Source: Arthrobacter zhaoxinii (GTDB lineage Bacteria > Actinomycetota > Actinomycetes > Actinomycetales > Micrococcaceae). Taken from it: 64,000 nucleotides of DNA. The notes beneath the pieces were generated by a model. It made no database searches, had not been told where the DNA came from, and saw only the letters and a list, made by a program, of their open reading frames with translations. Positions 26,100-34,029 of this stretch are shown here, piece after piece. The translations under genes and the position numbers were made by a program. The DNA lies in the NCBI RefSeq assembly GCF_024385505.1, contig NZ_JANFLT010000005.1, forward strand, positions 682,001 through 746,000, in the 5' to 3' direction. Within the stretch, counting starts at the first letter, position 1. Each line of letters begins with the position of its first letter.

Positions 26100-27389
26100 C
26101 TAGCGCTTGCGCAGGACGGCGAAGGACTCCATGTGGTGGGTATGCGGGTACAGGTCAAAGACCCGCAGGCTGTCCATGTCCCAGCCGGCGCTGCGGAAAT
26201 AGCCCAGGTCGCGGGAGAACGACGCCGGATCGCAGGACACGTAGCCGACCACGCGGGGCGCGGCGGCATCGATCTGCTGCACCACCGTTTTTCCGGCCCC
26301 GGCACGCGGCGGGTCCAGCAGTACGACGTCGAGGTCCCCGACCTCGCGGAGCATCTTGTCCACGCGGCCCTGGCTAATGGAAACCTGGGGTGCGGCGAAG
26401 AGGTTCTTGCGGGCATCCCGGCTGGCACCCGGGGATCCTTCCACCGAGAGCACCCGGCCGGATTCGCCTGCAGCCTCGGCCAGCGGTGCGGTGAACAGCC
26501 CGGCACCTGCGTACAGGTCAGCCACGGATTCCCCGGACTGCACGTCGAGCCCTTCGAGGACGGCGGCTGCCAGGGTCTGCGGTGCGGAGCGGTGGATCTG
26601 CCAGAACCCTGCACCGGTGACCCGGTAGTCGTGGCCGAGCACTGTTTCCTGCACCCAGGTCCGGCCCTTGAGGCGGGTGAGTTCATGGGTTTCCGGATCC
26701 CAGGCTGCCACGGACACGCCGTCCGGCAGGTTCTGGGCAATCCGGGCCGGCATCCGCGGATGGGTTCCCGGTGCCGGGATCAGCAGGACCAGGGGCTGCC
26801 CGCCTGCCGCCGGCGCGGCGACCTCTACTCGGTCCATACCCGTGAAGTCCGCTTCCCACAGCCGCAGGGCGTTGATCGCCTCAGTGGCCAGCGGCATGGC
26901 CTCGACCGGAATCAGCTCGTCCGAGCGGTGGGCATGCATGGCCAGCCGGCCGCTGGGTGCCACCGAGAAACTGACGCGGGTGCGCCAGGCCAGGCCGTCG
27001 GCACTCTCCTCCAGGGCGGGTTCAACCTCGGGGACCAGGTCGGTGCCGCCGAGCCGGCGCAGCTGCTCGGCGAAGATCTCCGCTTTCAGCCGGCGCTGGA
27101 CATCAAGGTCGATGTGGCCGAACTCGGCGCCGCCCACGGGCAGCTTGCCCCGGGCTGCGGCGCGCAGCGCATCGGCGTCCTTCCAGAAATGCTCGCGGCG
27201 CCCCTGGGCGGGCTCCAGGACCTCGACGACGTCGGCACGCCAGAATTTGGCGTCCTCGCCGGATTCGGTGAGCCGGACCCGGACCCGCTCCCCCGGCAGG
27301 CCGTGCCGGACAAAAATGACGCGCCCTTCGTGCCGGGCAACGAAATGGCCGCCGTGGGCCGGGGCGCCGATGGTGAGTTCAAGTGACAT
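26100..27389 (-). CDS. TRAM-domain RNA m5U methyltransferase (TrmA/RlmD family)
   Basis: The 429-residue protein has an N-terminal TRAM RNA-binding domain (residues 1 to about 60) and a C-terminal class I SAM methyltransferase domain: VADLYAGAGLFTAPLA (SAM loop), LLDPPRAGAGK (motif IV) and VGYVSCDPASFSRDL with the nucleophilic Cys. It should methylate uridine-C5 in rRNA or tRNA. The usual RlmD iron-sulfur cysteines are missing: no Cys is present in the first 110 residues, and the CGGCxxQH block reads PVGGAEFGH. It diverges from the TrkA pair, with 209 bp between starts. Confidence 0.9.
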   Translation of the reverse strand: MSLELTIGAPAHGGHFVARHEGRVIFVRHGLPGERVRVRLTESGEDAKFWRADVVEVLEPAQGRREHFWKDADALRAAARGKLPVGGAEFGHIDLDVQRRLKAEIFAEQLRRLGGTDLVPEVEPALEESADGLAWRTRVSFSVAPSGRLAMHAHRSDELIPVEAMPLATEAINALRLWEADFTGMDRVEVAAPAAGGQPLVLLIPAPGTHPRMPARIAQNLPDGVSVAAWDPETHELTRLKGRTWVQETVLGHDYRVTGAGFWQIHRSAPQTLAAAVLEGLDVQSGESVADLYAGAGLFTAPLAEAAGESGRVLSVEGSPGASRDARKNLFAAPQVSISQGRVDKMLREVGDLDVVLLDPPRAGAGKTVVQQIDAAAPRVVGYVSCDPASFSRDLGYFRSAGWDMDSLRVFDLYPHTHHMESFAVLRKR

Positions 27390-27598
27390 GGGGTGGTTCT
27401 GCTTCTTTCAAGAGGCCTAAAACTCCATCTCACCACGGGAGCCGGGCGCGGTGCTATTTGGGCCGCCGACGGGACTAAGCTGGCGTTGATTGTTTTTTAT
27501 GCACGGACGGCCGGACCGACGGTCCGGCACAACGGTGCAGCCGCCTCTGAAGGCGGAGCAGCCACCCAGAGGACCAAACCGAAACCGAGGTAGGGCAG

Positions 27599-28273
27599 TT
27601 GGCCCATTACGTGATCATGGGGTGCGGGCGCGTAGGCGTCAGCCTGGCCCATACCCTGGACAATGCCGGCCATTCGGTGGCCATCATCGACCAGGACGAG
27701 CGGGCGTTCCGGCGGCTGCGGCAGACCTTCACCGGCCGCAAGGTGACCGGCGTCGGGTTTGACCGCGAGACGCTGAAGGCCGCGGGCATCGAAGAGGCCT
27801 ACGCGTTCGCCGCGGTTTCCAGCGGCGACAACTCCAATATCCTGGCCACCCGCGTCGCCCGTGAGACCTTCCACGTCGGGCACGTCGTTGCGCGCATCTA
27901 CGATCCGGGACGCGCGGAAATCTACCAGCGCCTTGGCATCCCCACGGTCGCTGCAGTCCGGTGGAGTGCGGACCAGGTGCTGCGCCGGATCCTGCCGGAG
28001 CAAAGCATCAACGGCGATTTCCGGGAGTCCTCCGGGCGGCTGATCCTCGGTGAGCTGTCCCTGCATGAAGGCTGGCTGGGACGCTCGCTGGGCAGTATCG
28101 AGACCGCCGCCGGTGTCCGGATTGCCTACATCACCCGCTTTGGGGAAGGGATCCTGCCGCGGCCGGACAGCAGCTACCAGGAGGGTGACGTCCTGCACGC
28201 CATGATGTCCGTGGACCGGACGGCCGAAATCAGCAAGATCCTGTCCAAGGAACCAGTCAAGGAGTCCCTGTGA
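27599..28273 (+). CDS. TrkA-family potassium uptake regulator (CeoB-like)
   Basis: The 224-residue protein starts at TTG 27599 after GAGGTAGGG. It has an N-terminal RCK/TrkA-N Rossmann domain (VIMGCGRVGVSLAHTLDNAG, then IIDQDERAFRRL) that binds NAD(H), and a TrkA-C domain (LGELSLHEGWLGRSLGSIE to EGDVLHAMMSVD). It should gate a Trk/Ktr-type K+ channel from the cytoplasmic face. Its stop overlaps the next gene's start by 4 bp, so the two TrkA proteins are translationally coupled and probably form a hetero-assembly. No membrane channel subunit lies in the window. Confidence 0.9.
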   Translation: MAHYVIMGCGRVGVSLAHTLDNAGHSVAIIDQDERAFRRLRQTFTGRKVTGVGFDRETLKAAGIEEAYAFAAVSSGDNSNILATRVARETFHVGHVVARIYDPGRAEIYQRLGIPTVAAVRWSADQVLRRILPEQSINGDFRESSGRLILGELSLHEGWLGRSLGSIETAAGVRIAYITRFGEGILPRPDSSYQEGDVLHAMMSVDRTAEISKILSKEPVKESL

Positions 28274-29103
28274 AAGTTGTGATTGCCGGTGCCGGCAGCG
28301 TGGGCTCGTCCATTGCCAAGGAGCTGCTGTCCCACGGCCACGATGTGCTGCTGATCGACGAAAAGCCCGAGTGCGTGGGGCGCAGCGGCCTGCGCGGAGC
28401 GCGGTGGCTGATCGGCGATGCCTGCGAGCTCACCACGTTGAAGGATGCACTGCTGGAGGAGGCCGACGTCGTCGTTTCCGCCACCGGCGATGACAAGGTC
28501 AACCTCGTGGTTTCGCTGCTGGCCAAGAGTGAATTCGGCGTGGCGCGGACGGTGGGCCGGGTAAACAACCCGAAGAACGACTGGATGTTCGACGATTCGT
28601 GGGGTGTGGACGTGGCCGTGAACACGCCGCGCCTGATGACCGCCCTGGTGGAGGAAGCCGTCGAGATCGGCGACCTGGTCCGGCTGCTGAGCCTGCAGAC
28701 CGGGGTGTCCTCCATGGTCGAGTTCACCGTTCCCACCGATTCGCACCTCACGGGCCGGACTCTGGGGTCGATCGACTGGCCGCAGGATGCCACCGTGGTG
28801 GCGATCCTGCGCGACGACGCTCCCATTACTCCGAGCAACGACGACGTCGTCGAGCCCGGTGACGAACTGTTCTTCATCACCACCATCGCGGCCGAGGACG
28901 AGCTGCGGGCGGTCCTGTCCCCCGCCGCGGCTGAGGCTGCTGCGCAGGCACGTCGGGAGTCCCTCGACGCCGAGCCGGCTGCTGCGCAATCCTCCGGAAC
29001 TCAGTCTCCCGGTACCGGAGAGGATGCGGACCCGCTCGCTGCTTCCGGCACGATGGCCGAGGGGCGGGAAACCACCCACGCCAGCCAGAGCCCCAGCGCG
29101 TAG
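28270..29103 (+). CDS. TrkA-family potassium uptake regulator (CeoC-like)
   Basis: The 277-residue protein starts at GTG 28270. Its TrkA-N domain begins VVIAGAGSVGSSIAKELLSHG with IDEKPE as the acidic ligand of NAD. The TrkA-C domain runs from VEFTVPTDSHLTGRTLGSID to VVEPGDELFFITTIAAED. After that comes a disordered Ala/Ser/Glu tail of about 60 residues. The last 103 bp of the gene overlap, on the opposite strand, the end of the DUF3159 gene, so the tail may be a recent extension by loss of an earlier stop. It pairs with the CeoB-like protein. Confidence 0.9.
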   Translation: MKVVIAGAGSVGSSIAKELLSHGHDVLLIDEKPECVGRSGLRGARWLIGDACELTTLKDALLEEADVVVSATGDDKVNLVVSLLAKSEFGVARTVGRVNNPKNDWMFDDSWGVDVAVNTPRLMTALVEEAVEIGDLVRLLSLQTGVSSMVEFTVPTDSHLTGRTLGSIDWPQDATVVAILRDDAPITPSNDDVVEPGDELFFITTIAAEDELRAVLSPAAAEAAAQARRESLDAEPAAAQSSGTQSPGTGEDADPLAASGTMAEGRETTHASQSPSA

Positions 29104-29729
29104 AGCGGTACGCCCATCGCCAGGCGCATGGTGCCCAGCGCGGCCACGTTCCCGGCCAGGAAAAGCGGAAGCTGGACGGCCAGCCGGAGCGCGAAGACCG
29201 CCACGATGATCCAGCTGGCCCAGGTGTAGGCCTTCAGCCGCACAGGTTCGGAGCGCCAGTCCAGGTTCTCGCCGCGGATCATCCCGAACAACAGGCCGGC
29301 AACCGGCCATTTCACTGCGATTGAGACCAGGAACGCCAGGATGTAGGCGCCGTTCAGGTAGAACCCGGGCACGAAGTACGTGGCGCCGTCGCCGCTGCGC
29401 AGTGCCACGAAGGCGCAGATGGCGACGCCTGCCACACCGGTCAGGGACTGCATCAGCGGGCGCCGCTGGATAAGGTTGGCCACCGAAAACACGGCGGCTG
29501 CGGCCACGGCTGCTCCCAGCGAGACGTTCAGCTCGGCGCCCACCGTGTGGAGCAGGGTGAAGAGGAGCCCCGGAATAATGGCCTCGGCGAGCCCGCGGAC
29601 ACCGCCGACGGACCTGAGCACATCAATCTGGCCGTCGTCCCGGCGTTCCACGCCGGCCCGCGCCGCGTACTGGCCTGCGAGCTGGTTCAGGTCCGGCTGG
29701 CCGTCCTCCGGCTGTTTGGGGGTGCTCAT
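29001..29729 (-). CDS. DUF3159 membrane protein
   Basis: The 242-residue protein has a polar N-terminus, then about six hydrophobic helices (ASGAVIPGLLFTLL-type segments such as GLAEAIIPGLLFTLLHTVGA, VAGVAICAFVALRSGD, FYLNGAYILAFLVSIAVKWP, LAVQLPLFLAG, LAMGVPLYALGLWLAWVVS). The motif WPVAGLLFGMIRGENLDWRS is conserved in this actinobacterial family, whose function is unknown. It is the third gene of the dut-DUF3710-OB-DUF3159 minus-strand run; its start overlaps the OB-fold gene by 4 bp. The final helix and tail coding region overlap the convergent TrkA gene. Confidence 0.85.
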   Translation of the reverse strand: MSTPKQPEDGQPDLNQLAGQYAARAGVERRDDGQIDVLRSVGGVRGLAEAIIPGLLFTLLHTVGAELNVSLGAAVAAAAVFSVANLIQRRPLMQSLTGVAGVAICAFVALRSGDGATYFVPGFYLNGAYILAFLVSIAVKWPVAGLLFGMIRGENLDWRSEPVRLKAYTWASWIIVAVFALRLAVQLPLFLAGNVAALGTMRLAMGVPLYALGLWLAWVVSRPSAIVPEAASGSASSPVPGD

Positions 29730-30067
29730 GCGTCGGCCTCCGGGCGTCCAATGATTTCGTAGCGGGGATTAAAGATCGTGGGGCGGCCGTCCACAGTGGA
29801 CACCATGCCCTCGAACGCGAGACAGGTTCCCGCCTCGATCCCCGGCACCCGGCGCTGGCCCACCCAGACCAGGCGGACCTTGGCCCGTGCCGTCGCCGGG
29901 TTTTCCCGGTACTCGGCCATCGAGTCCTCGACCACCGCCGTAAAGCGGGGCGGATCGTTGACCGGAACCACGGTGATGGCCGAAACATAGCCGCGGCAGG
30001 ACGCACGGCCGCGCTCCGGCAGGGATTTGATGCTCACGCTGTGCGTAGAAGCGGTGACTGCTGACAC
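29726..30067 (-). CDS. OB-fold nucleic-acid-binding protein
   Basis: The 113-residue protein starts at GTG 30067. It resembles the small OB-fold proteins that accompany DUF3159 in Actinobacteria: GRASCRGYVSAITVVPVN, FTAVVEDSM, RAKVRLVWVGQRRVPGIEAG, LAFEGMVSTVDGRPTIFNPRYEII. The last segment is the typical strand 4-5 of an OB barrel. The role is unknown. It sits two bases past the DUF3710 stop and overlaps the DUF3159 start, so it is translated as part of that operon. Confidence 0.85.
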   Translation of the reverse strand: MSAVTASTHSVSIKSLPERGRASCRGYVSAITVVPVNDPPRFTAVVEDSMAEYRENPATARAKVRLVWVGQRRVPGIEAGTCLAFEGMVSTVDGRPTIFNPRYEIIGRPEADA

Positions 30068-30069
30068 GG

Positions 30070-30795
30070 TTAGCCGATCGTCGTGATTTCCGGGCCGCGC
30101 TCGGGCGCGGCGGGCTTGGCGGCAGCCTTGTCGGGGCGAGGGAGCGGGGAAGCATCGCGCGGCAGGCGCAGCTGCAGCAGGTCGCGCGGCGGCAGGGGCT
30201 GATCGCCGCGGACCACCACGACGTTGCGGAAGACTTCCTCGAGGGGGCCGGCGGCGTCGGGGTTCATTGCGGCCGGGCCGCCGAAGACGCCGCGGAGGAA
30301 CCAGCGGGGACCGTCAACGCCGATAAAGCGGGCCACCCGGTATCCCTTGGAACCGTCCTGGGCCTGCGCGGGCACCCGGGCCAGCAGCTCAGTGCCGAAG
30401 ATGCCGGAGCGCTCATCCACTGTTCCGCCCTGCGATGCCACCGATTTGCCGATCTGTTCCCGGATATCGTCCCAGAGGGTCTCGGACCGCGGAGCGGCGA
30501 AGGCCTGCAGCTGAAGGCTGGAACCTTCCAGATCCAGTGTCACGGCAACCACGCGCTGGGTCTTCTCCTCGACTTCCAGCCTCAGCTGAAGTCCCTGGGA
30601 CGCGGCAATCCGGAGGGCTCCGAGGTCAATGTAGCCTTCCTCGGAGGGACGCTCGCTGAGATCGTAGGGACCGCCGGCCGCCTGCACGGCGCCGCTGCCG
30701 GCGTCTGCCGGCTCCCCGGCCGCTGCGTTCTCCGCGGCTGCCTCGGTCCCGGCCGTTTCCTCTGCCTTGGTTTTCCTACGGCGCCCAAATGCCAT
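30070..30795 (-). CDS. DUF3710 protein
   Basis: The 241-residue protein starts at ATG 30795 (MAFGRRRKTKAEE), preceded by GAAGGAA; a longer upstream reading covers promoter DNA. A basic start and an acidic Ala/Gly linker precede the conserved domain from about residue 55: YIDLGALRIAASQGLQLRLE, then DDIREQIGKSVASQGGTVDE, VRFIGVDGPRWFLRGVFGG-like text, and PLPPRDLLQLRLP. DUF3710 proteins are confined to Actinobacteria and lie next to dut, but have no known function. Predicted cytosolic. Confidence 0.88.
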   Translation of the reverse strand: MAFGRRRKTKAEETAGTEAAAENAAAGEPADAGSGAVQAAGGPYDLSERPSEEGYIDLGALRIAASQGLQLRLEVEEKTQRVVAVTLDLEGSSLQLQAFAAPRSETLWDDIREQIGKSVASQGGTVDERSGIFGTELLARVPAQAQDGSKGYRVARFIGVDGPRWFLRGVFGGPAAMNPDAAGPLEEVFRNVVVVRGDQPLPPRDLLQLRLPRDASPLPRPDKAAAKPAAPERGPEITTIG

Positions 30796-30880
30796 AACCG
30801 ACGTTCCTTCTCTCGTGTGTCTGCAAGTTCTTAGTATGGCCGCCGCAGTGTCTGCTGCCGCCCGGGACCGGAAAAGCGGA

Positions 30881-31351
30881 TCAGGCCGGAACGGCGGTGA
30901 ACCCTCCGGTGGAACCGAATCCGCCGGCTCCCCGGACGGAGTCCGGCAGCTCGTCAACGGGATCAAACTCTGCCGTTTCCACCCGCTGGATCACGAGCTG
31001 GGCAATCCGGTCGCCGCGCCGAAGCGTCACTGGCTGCGACACATCGGTATTGATCAGCGTGACCGAAATTTCGCCGCGGTAACCGGCATCCACGGTCCCG
31101 GGTGCGTTGACGATGCTGATGCCGTGCTTGGTGGCCAGCCCGGAGCGGGGATGGACAAAGGCTGCATAGCCGAAGGGCAGTGCCAGGGAAACACCCGTGG
31201 GAATGAGCTGCCGTTCCCCGGGTGCGAGGGTGAAGTCTATCCGGGAGCGAAGGTCGGCTCCGGCGTCGCCGGGGTGCGCGTACGACGGCGGTTCCAGCCC
31301 GTCGTCGAGCATTTTCAGCTGTACCTTCAACGTGGTCCCTGCACCTTGCAC
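30881..31351 (-). CDS. dut: dUTP diphosphatase
   Basis: The 156-residue trimeric dUTPase hydrolyses dUTP to dUMP and pyrophosphate, keeping uracil out of DNA and supplying dUMP for thymidylate. I chose GTG 31351 (GGAG six bases upstream). The five motifs are visible: [52 protein letters not shown] and the C-terminal GGFGSTGGF, whose Phe covers the active site. It heads the run dut-DUF3710-OB-DUF3159. Thymidine kinase in the same region acts in the neighbouring pathway step. Confidence 0.96.
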   Translation of the reverse strand: MQGAGTTLKVQLKMLDDGLEPPSYAHPGDAGADLRSRIDFTLAPGERQLIPTGVSLALPFGYAAFVHPRSGLATKHGISIVNAPGTVDAGYRGEISVTLINTDVSQPVTLRRGDRIAQLVIQRVETAEFDPVDELPDSVRGAGGFGSTGGFTAVPA

Positions 31352-31560
31352 CAGTTTCTCCGGTTTCCATAGATTTCCGACAGCTGCTGCCCCGGCGGAC
31401 TGCACGGGGTGTGGAAGCTTCCCGGCGGGCGGAGCCGTCCAGGGCCCGGCCGCCGTGCCAACCCCCACACTTTAGCGCGTTTTCCTGTGTGGCCGCCGGG
31501 CATCCGGCACCCGGCACGGCGCGGGATGAAATGCCCCGCCAAAGGTGAAAAGCTGGGGGT

Positions 31561-32046
31561 ATGTCATCCCCTTCCCCACAGAGCCGTTCCTCAAAGAGCT
31601 CCGCCGGCACCGTGCTGTATTCCGAACGCCTCACTCCCTCCCTCGGGATCTGGTTGGTCGCGGCCCTCCTCGCCGCCGCCTGCATCTTTGTGTTTGTCCC
31701 GATCAGCCTTGCGGCCGGAATCACTGGTGCCGTAGTTGCCGCCGTTATTTTTGCCGTCCTGCTCGTTATATCGACCCCCCAGATCCGGGTCACTCCGGAA
31801 ACCCTGCAGGTTGGCCGGGCACAGATCGAGCGCCGCTTCATCGGCAAGGTGGAGGCCTTCCGCGGTGAAGACGCCACCATGCAGCGCGGTCCGGCACTTA
31901 ACGCCACGGCCTACATGTGCATCCGGGGCTGGATTTCGCCGGTGGTCCGCATTGAAATCACGGATCCGGCGGACCGCACGCCCTACTGGCTGACCTCGAC
32001 GCGGCGTCCCGAGAAGCTCGTGGAAGCCCTCACGCAGGACCGCTGA
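31561..32046 (+). CDS. DUF3093 membrane protein
   Basis: The 161-residue protein has a Ser-rich start, LYSERLTPSLGIWLVA as the conserved opening, two closely spaced hydrophobic helices (residues about 28-70), then a soluble domain with ETLQVGRAQIERRFIGKVE, RGPALNATAYMCIRGWI and WLTSTRRPEKLVEAL. This is the actinobacterial DUF3093 pattern; function unknown. It is divergent from dut and converges on DUF4193, whose stop lies one base away. Confidence 0.88.
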   Translation: MSSPSPQSRSSKSSAGTVLYSERLTPSLGIWLVAALLAAACIFVFVPISLAAGITGAVVAAVIFAVLLVISTPQIRVTPETLQVGRAQIERRFIGKVEAFRGEDATMQRGPALNATAYMCIRGWISPVVRIEITDPADRTPYWLTSTRRPEKLVEALTQDR

Positions 32047-32047
32047 A

Positions 32048-32347
32048 CTACCCTTCGCAGTCCACGCAGTACGACATTCCGTTTTTCTCCAGGGCTATCT
32101 GCGAGCGGTGGCGGACCAGGAAGCACGACGCGCAGGTGAACTCGTCCGCCTGGGCCGGAAGGACCCGCACCAGGAGCTCTTCGCCGGAAAGGTCCGCCCC
32201 GGGCAGCTCGAATCCGTCCGCGGCCTCGGCTTCGTCCTCGTCGACAACGGCCGACTGCGGGTCGGTACGCCTGGTCTTGAGCGCCGCTATCGGCTCGGAG
32301 ACGATGTCTTCCTCGATCTTGCGGGGGGCGTCATAATCTGTCGCCAT
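32048..32347 (-). CDS. DUF4193 zinc-ribbon-like protein
   Basis: This 99-residue acidic protein has a C-terminal CASCFLVRHRSQIA and YCVDCEG pair, a four-cysteine zinc ribbon. The N-terminal half is Glu/Asp-rich (VVDEDEAEAADGFELP). The family is found in Actinobacteria next to dut and sepH; it is small and probably binds nucleic acid or a transcription partner, but no role has been shown. It is divergent from sepH. Confidence 0.88.
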   Translation of the reverse strand: MATDYDAPRKIEEDIVSEPIAALKTRRTDPQSAVVDEDEAEAADGFELPGADLSGEELLVRVLPAQADEFTCASCFLVRHRSQIALEKNGMSYCVDCEG

Positions 32348-32661
32348 AGTGTCTTATCTCGCCGTTCGGTTGAGTGGTGTTCGCTGCTGCCTGAGCCCGG
32401 GGGCCGGACCGGCTGTCCGGCCCGAGTCGGTGCTCTGAGATATCAACGCCACGGATACCTGTTTTGTGCCCGTAAGGCAGAGATTTTTACCCACATGCCG
32501 CCAAAAAGCGAACCGGCACCGCCCCGGGACACGTACCCGGGTGCCGGACCGGCGTTCCGCGGCCCGTCCCAAAAGCGCCACACCCGGGCAAAGCTTAGGT
32601 TTTCGCCGCCGGGGATGGCATTGTGTCAAGAAGGAATTGCTATCGGGTGGAGGACTTTTTG
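32348..32661. other. 314-bp divergent promoter region with two hairpins, DUF4193/sepH
   Basis: No coding frame is convincing here. GGGCCGGAC and GTCCGGCCC (32401-32423) form a 9-bp hairpin with a 5-nt loop. A second compound hairpin runs from 32513 to 32547 (CCGGCAC/GTGCCGG outside, CCCGGG/CCCGGG inside). The second lies about 115 bp before the sepH start and could be in its mRNA leader. The region should also hold both promoters. Confidence 0.55.
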
Positions 32662-33981
32662 ATGCAGGATCTACGGCTGGTGGGTGTCCAGGAAGGTGGC
32701 GAACATCTGCTGTTAAGCGGCAAGGGCGGGGAAACCTTCCGTCTCCGGATTGATGAAGCCCTCCGGGTGGCGGCATCACGTCCGCACCGGTCCGCACCGC
32801 AGGCCGCTCCCTCGGCCGGCACCAGCATGTCCCCGCGGGATATCCAGGCACGGATCCGTTCCGGTGCCAGCGCCGAAGAGGTTGCCGAACTATCCGGCCT
32901 CGACCTTGCCCACATCCACCGCTATGAGGGTCCCGTCCTCGCCGAACGTGAGTATGTTGCACGGCAGGCACAGGGCGTGGAAGTCGCTGCGCCGATGTCC
33001 GCCACCCACGACGGGTACCGCAGTGCCTTCGGCGAAAACCCGGTCAACCTCGGAGACATGGTGCTCCACCGGCTGCGTTCCTTCGGCGTCGACCCCGATT
33101 CCGTCGAGTGGGACGCCTGGCGCCGCCCCGACGGCACCTGGGAAGTTGTCGCACGTTTCGCACTCACGGAAAAGTCCCGCGTCGCCATCGGTGAAGAACC
33201 CCCGGCCCGCTGGATCTTCAGCCCGCTGCGCAAGAGTGTCACCAACACCAACCGCTGGGCGCAGGTCCTCAGTGAGCTGGAACCCCTGGATACGCCCGTG
33301 CCCACCCGCCGCCTGTCAGCCGTCGCGGACCGGGTCTTCGATTTTGAAGCCGAAGGCAGCCCGTCTCCGGACGATACCGACAACATCCTCGAAGTCCTCA
33401 AGTCGCGCCGCGGCCAGCGGCTGGGCAGCGATGAAGACGGCGACGACGCCCTCGCGGCCCTGCTCTCCAAGGGCAGCATCCCCGCAGCACACCCCCGCGA
33501 CGGCAGCCCCGACGCCGAGGACGAGGACAGCAACGGCAGAAGCCCGCGTACCGGCCGCCTGACCCTGGCGCCGTCCGTCGATTCAGCTGACTCCGACGAT
33601 CCGGTTGATCCCGTAGCCCTTCCCGGCAGCGTGACCCAGACGCGGGAAATCAGCGTCCTGGCACGGCCCTTCCGCCGGCGCGCAGCCCGCGCTGAGGAAC
33701 CCGCAGCGATCGATACCGAAGAGGCCGCGGCGACCCCGCCCGCGGAGGCGGACGAGACTGTCCCGGAGGAATCACCGGCTCCCGCGCCCGCCGAACCGTC
33801 CGGCCGCAAGAATGCCGGACGTGATTTCCCGTGGGACCGACTGCCCAACGGCGGCAAGGGCCAGCAGGAATCCGACGCGGATAAGGGCAAGGATGACGCC
33901 GCCCAGGAACGGCGTATCAAGCCGAAGCGTTCCTCGGTTCCTTCCTGGGACGAGATTGTCTTCGGGACCAAGGGCGACTAG
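32662..33981 (+). CDS. sepH: Septation protein SepH
   Basis: The 439-residue protein starts at ATG 32662 with GGTGGAGG upstream. The N-terminal DUF3071 domain (QDLRLVGVQEGGEHLLLSG onward) contains a helix-turn-helix region (SPRDIQARIRSGASAEEVAE, then SGLDLAHIHRYEGPVLAERE). The C-terminal two thirds is a disordered acidic region ending in a short conserved basic motif near KRSSVPSWDEIVFG. SepH in Streptomyces and Mycobacterium binds FtsZ through the N-terminal domain and promotes Z-ring assembly. It is monocistronic and converges on the thymidine kinase gene. Confidence 0.92.
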   Translation: MQDLRLVGVQEGGEHLLLSGKGGETFRLRIDEALRVAASRPHRSAPQAAPSAGTSMSPRDIQARIRSGASAEEVAELSGLDLAHIHRYEGPVLAEREYVARQAQGVEVAAPMSATHDGYRSAFGENPVNLGDMVLHRLRSFGVDPDSVEWDAWRRPDGTWEVVARFALTEKSRVAIGEEPPARWIFSPLRKSVTNTNRWAQVLSELEPLDTPVPTRRLSAVADRVFDFEAEGSPSPDDTDNILEVLKSRRGQRLGSDEDGDDALAALLSKGSIPAAHPRDGSPDAEDEDSNGRSPRTGRLTLAPSVDSADSDDPVDPVALPGSVTQTREISVLARPFRRRAARAEEPAAIDTEEAAATPPAEADETVPEESPAPAPAEPSGRKNAGRDFPWDRLPNGGKGQQESDADKGKDDAAQERRIKPKRSSVPSWDEIVFGTKGD

Positions 33982-34029
33982 GTGGCTGGAGACTGCGGGC
34001 TTCCTCATCGCCGCTGAAGGCGTTGCCGG

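Noticed and set aside
32623-32661. Longer N-terminus for sepH
   Set aside because: GGTGGAGG fits the ATG at 32662, and SepH proteins begin with the QDLRLVGV-type segment that follows.
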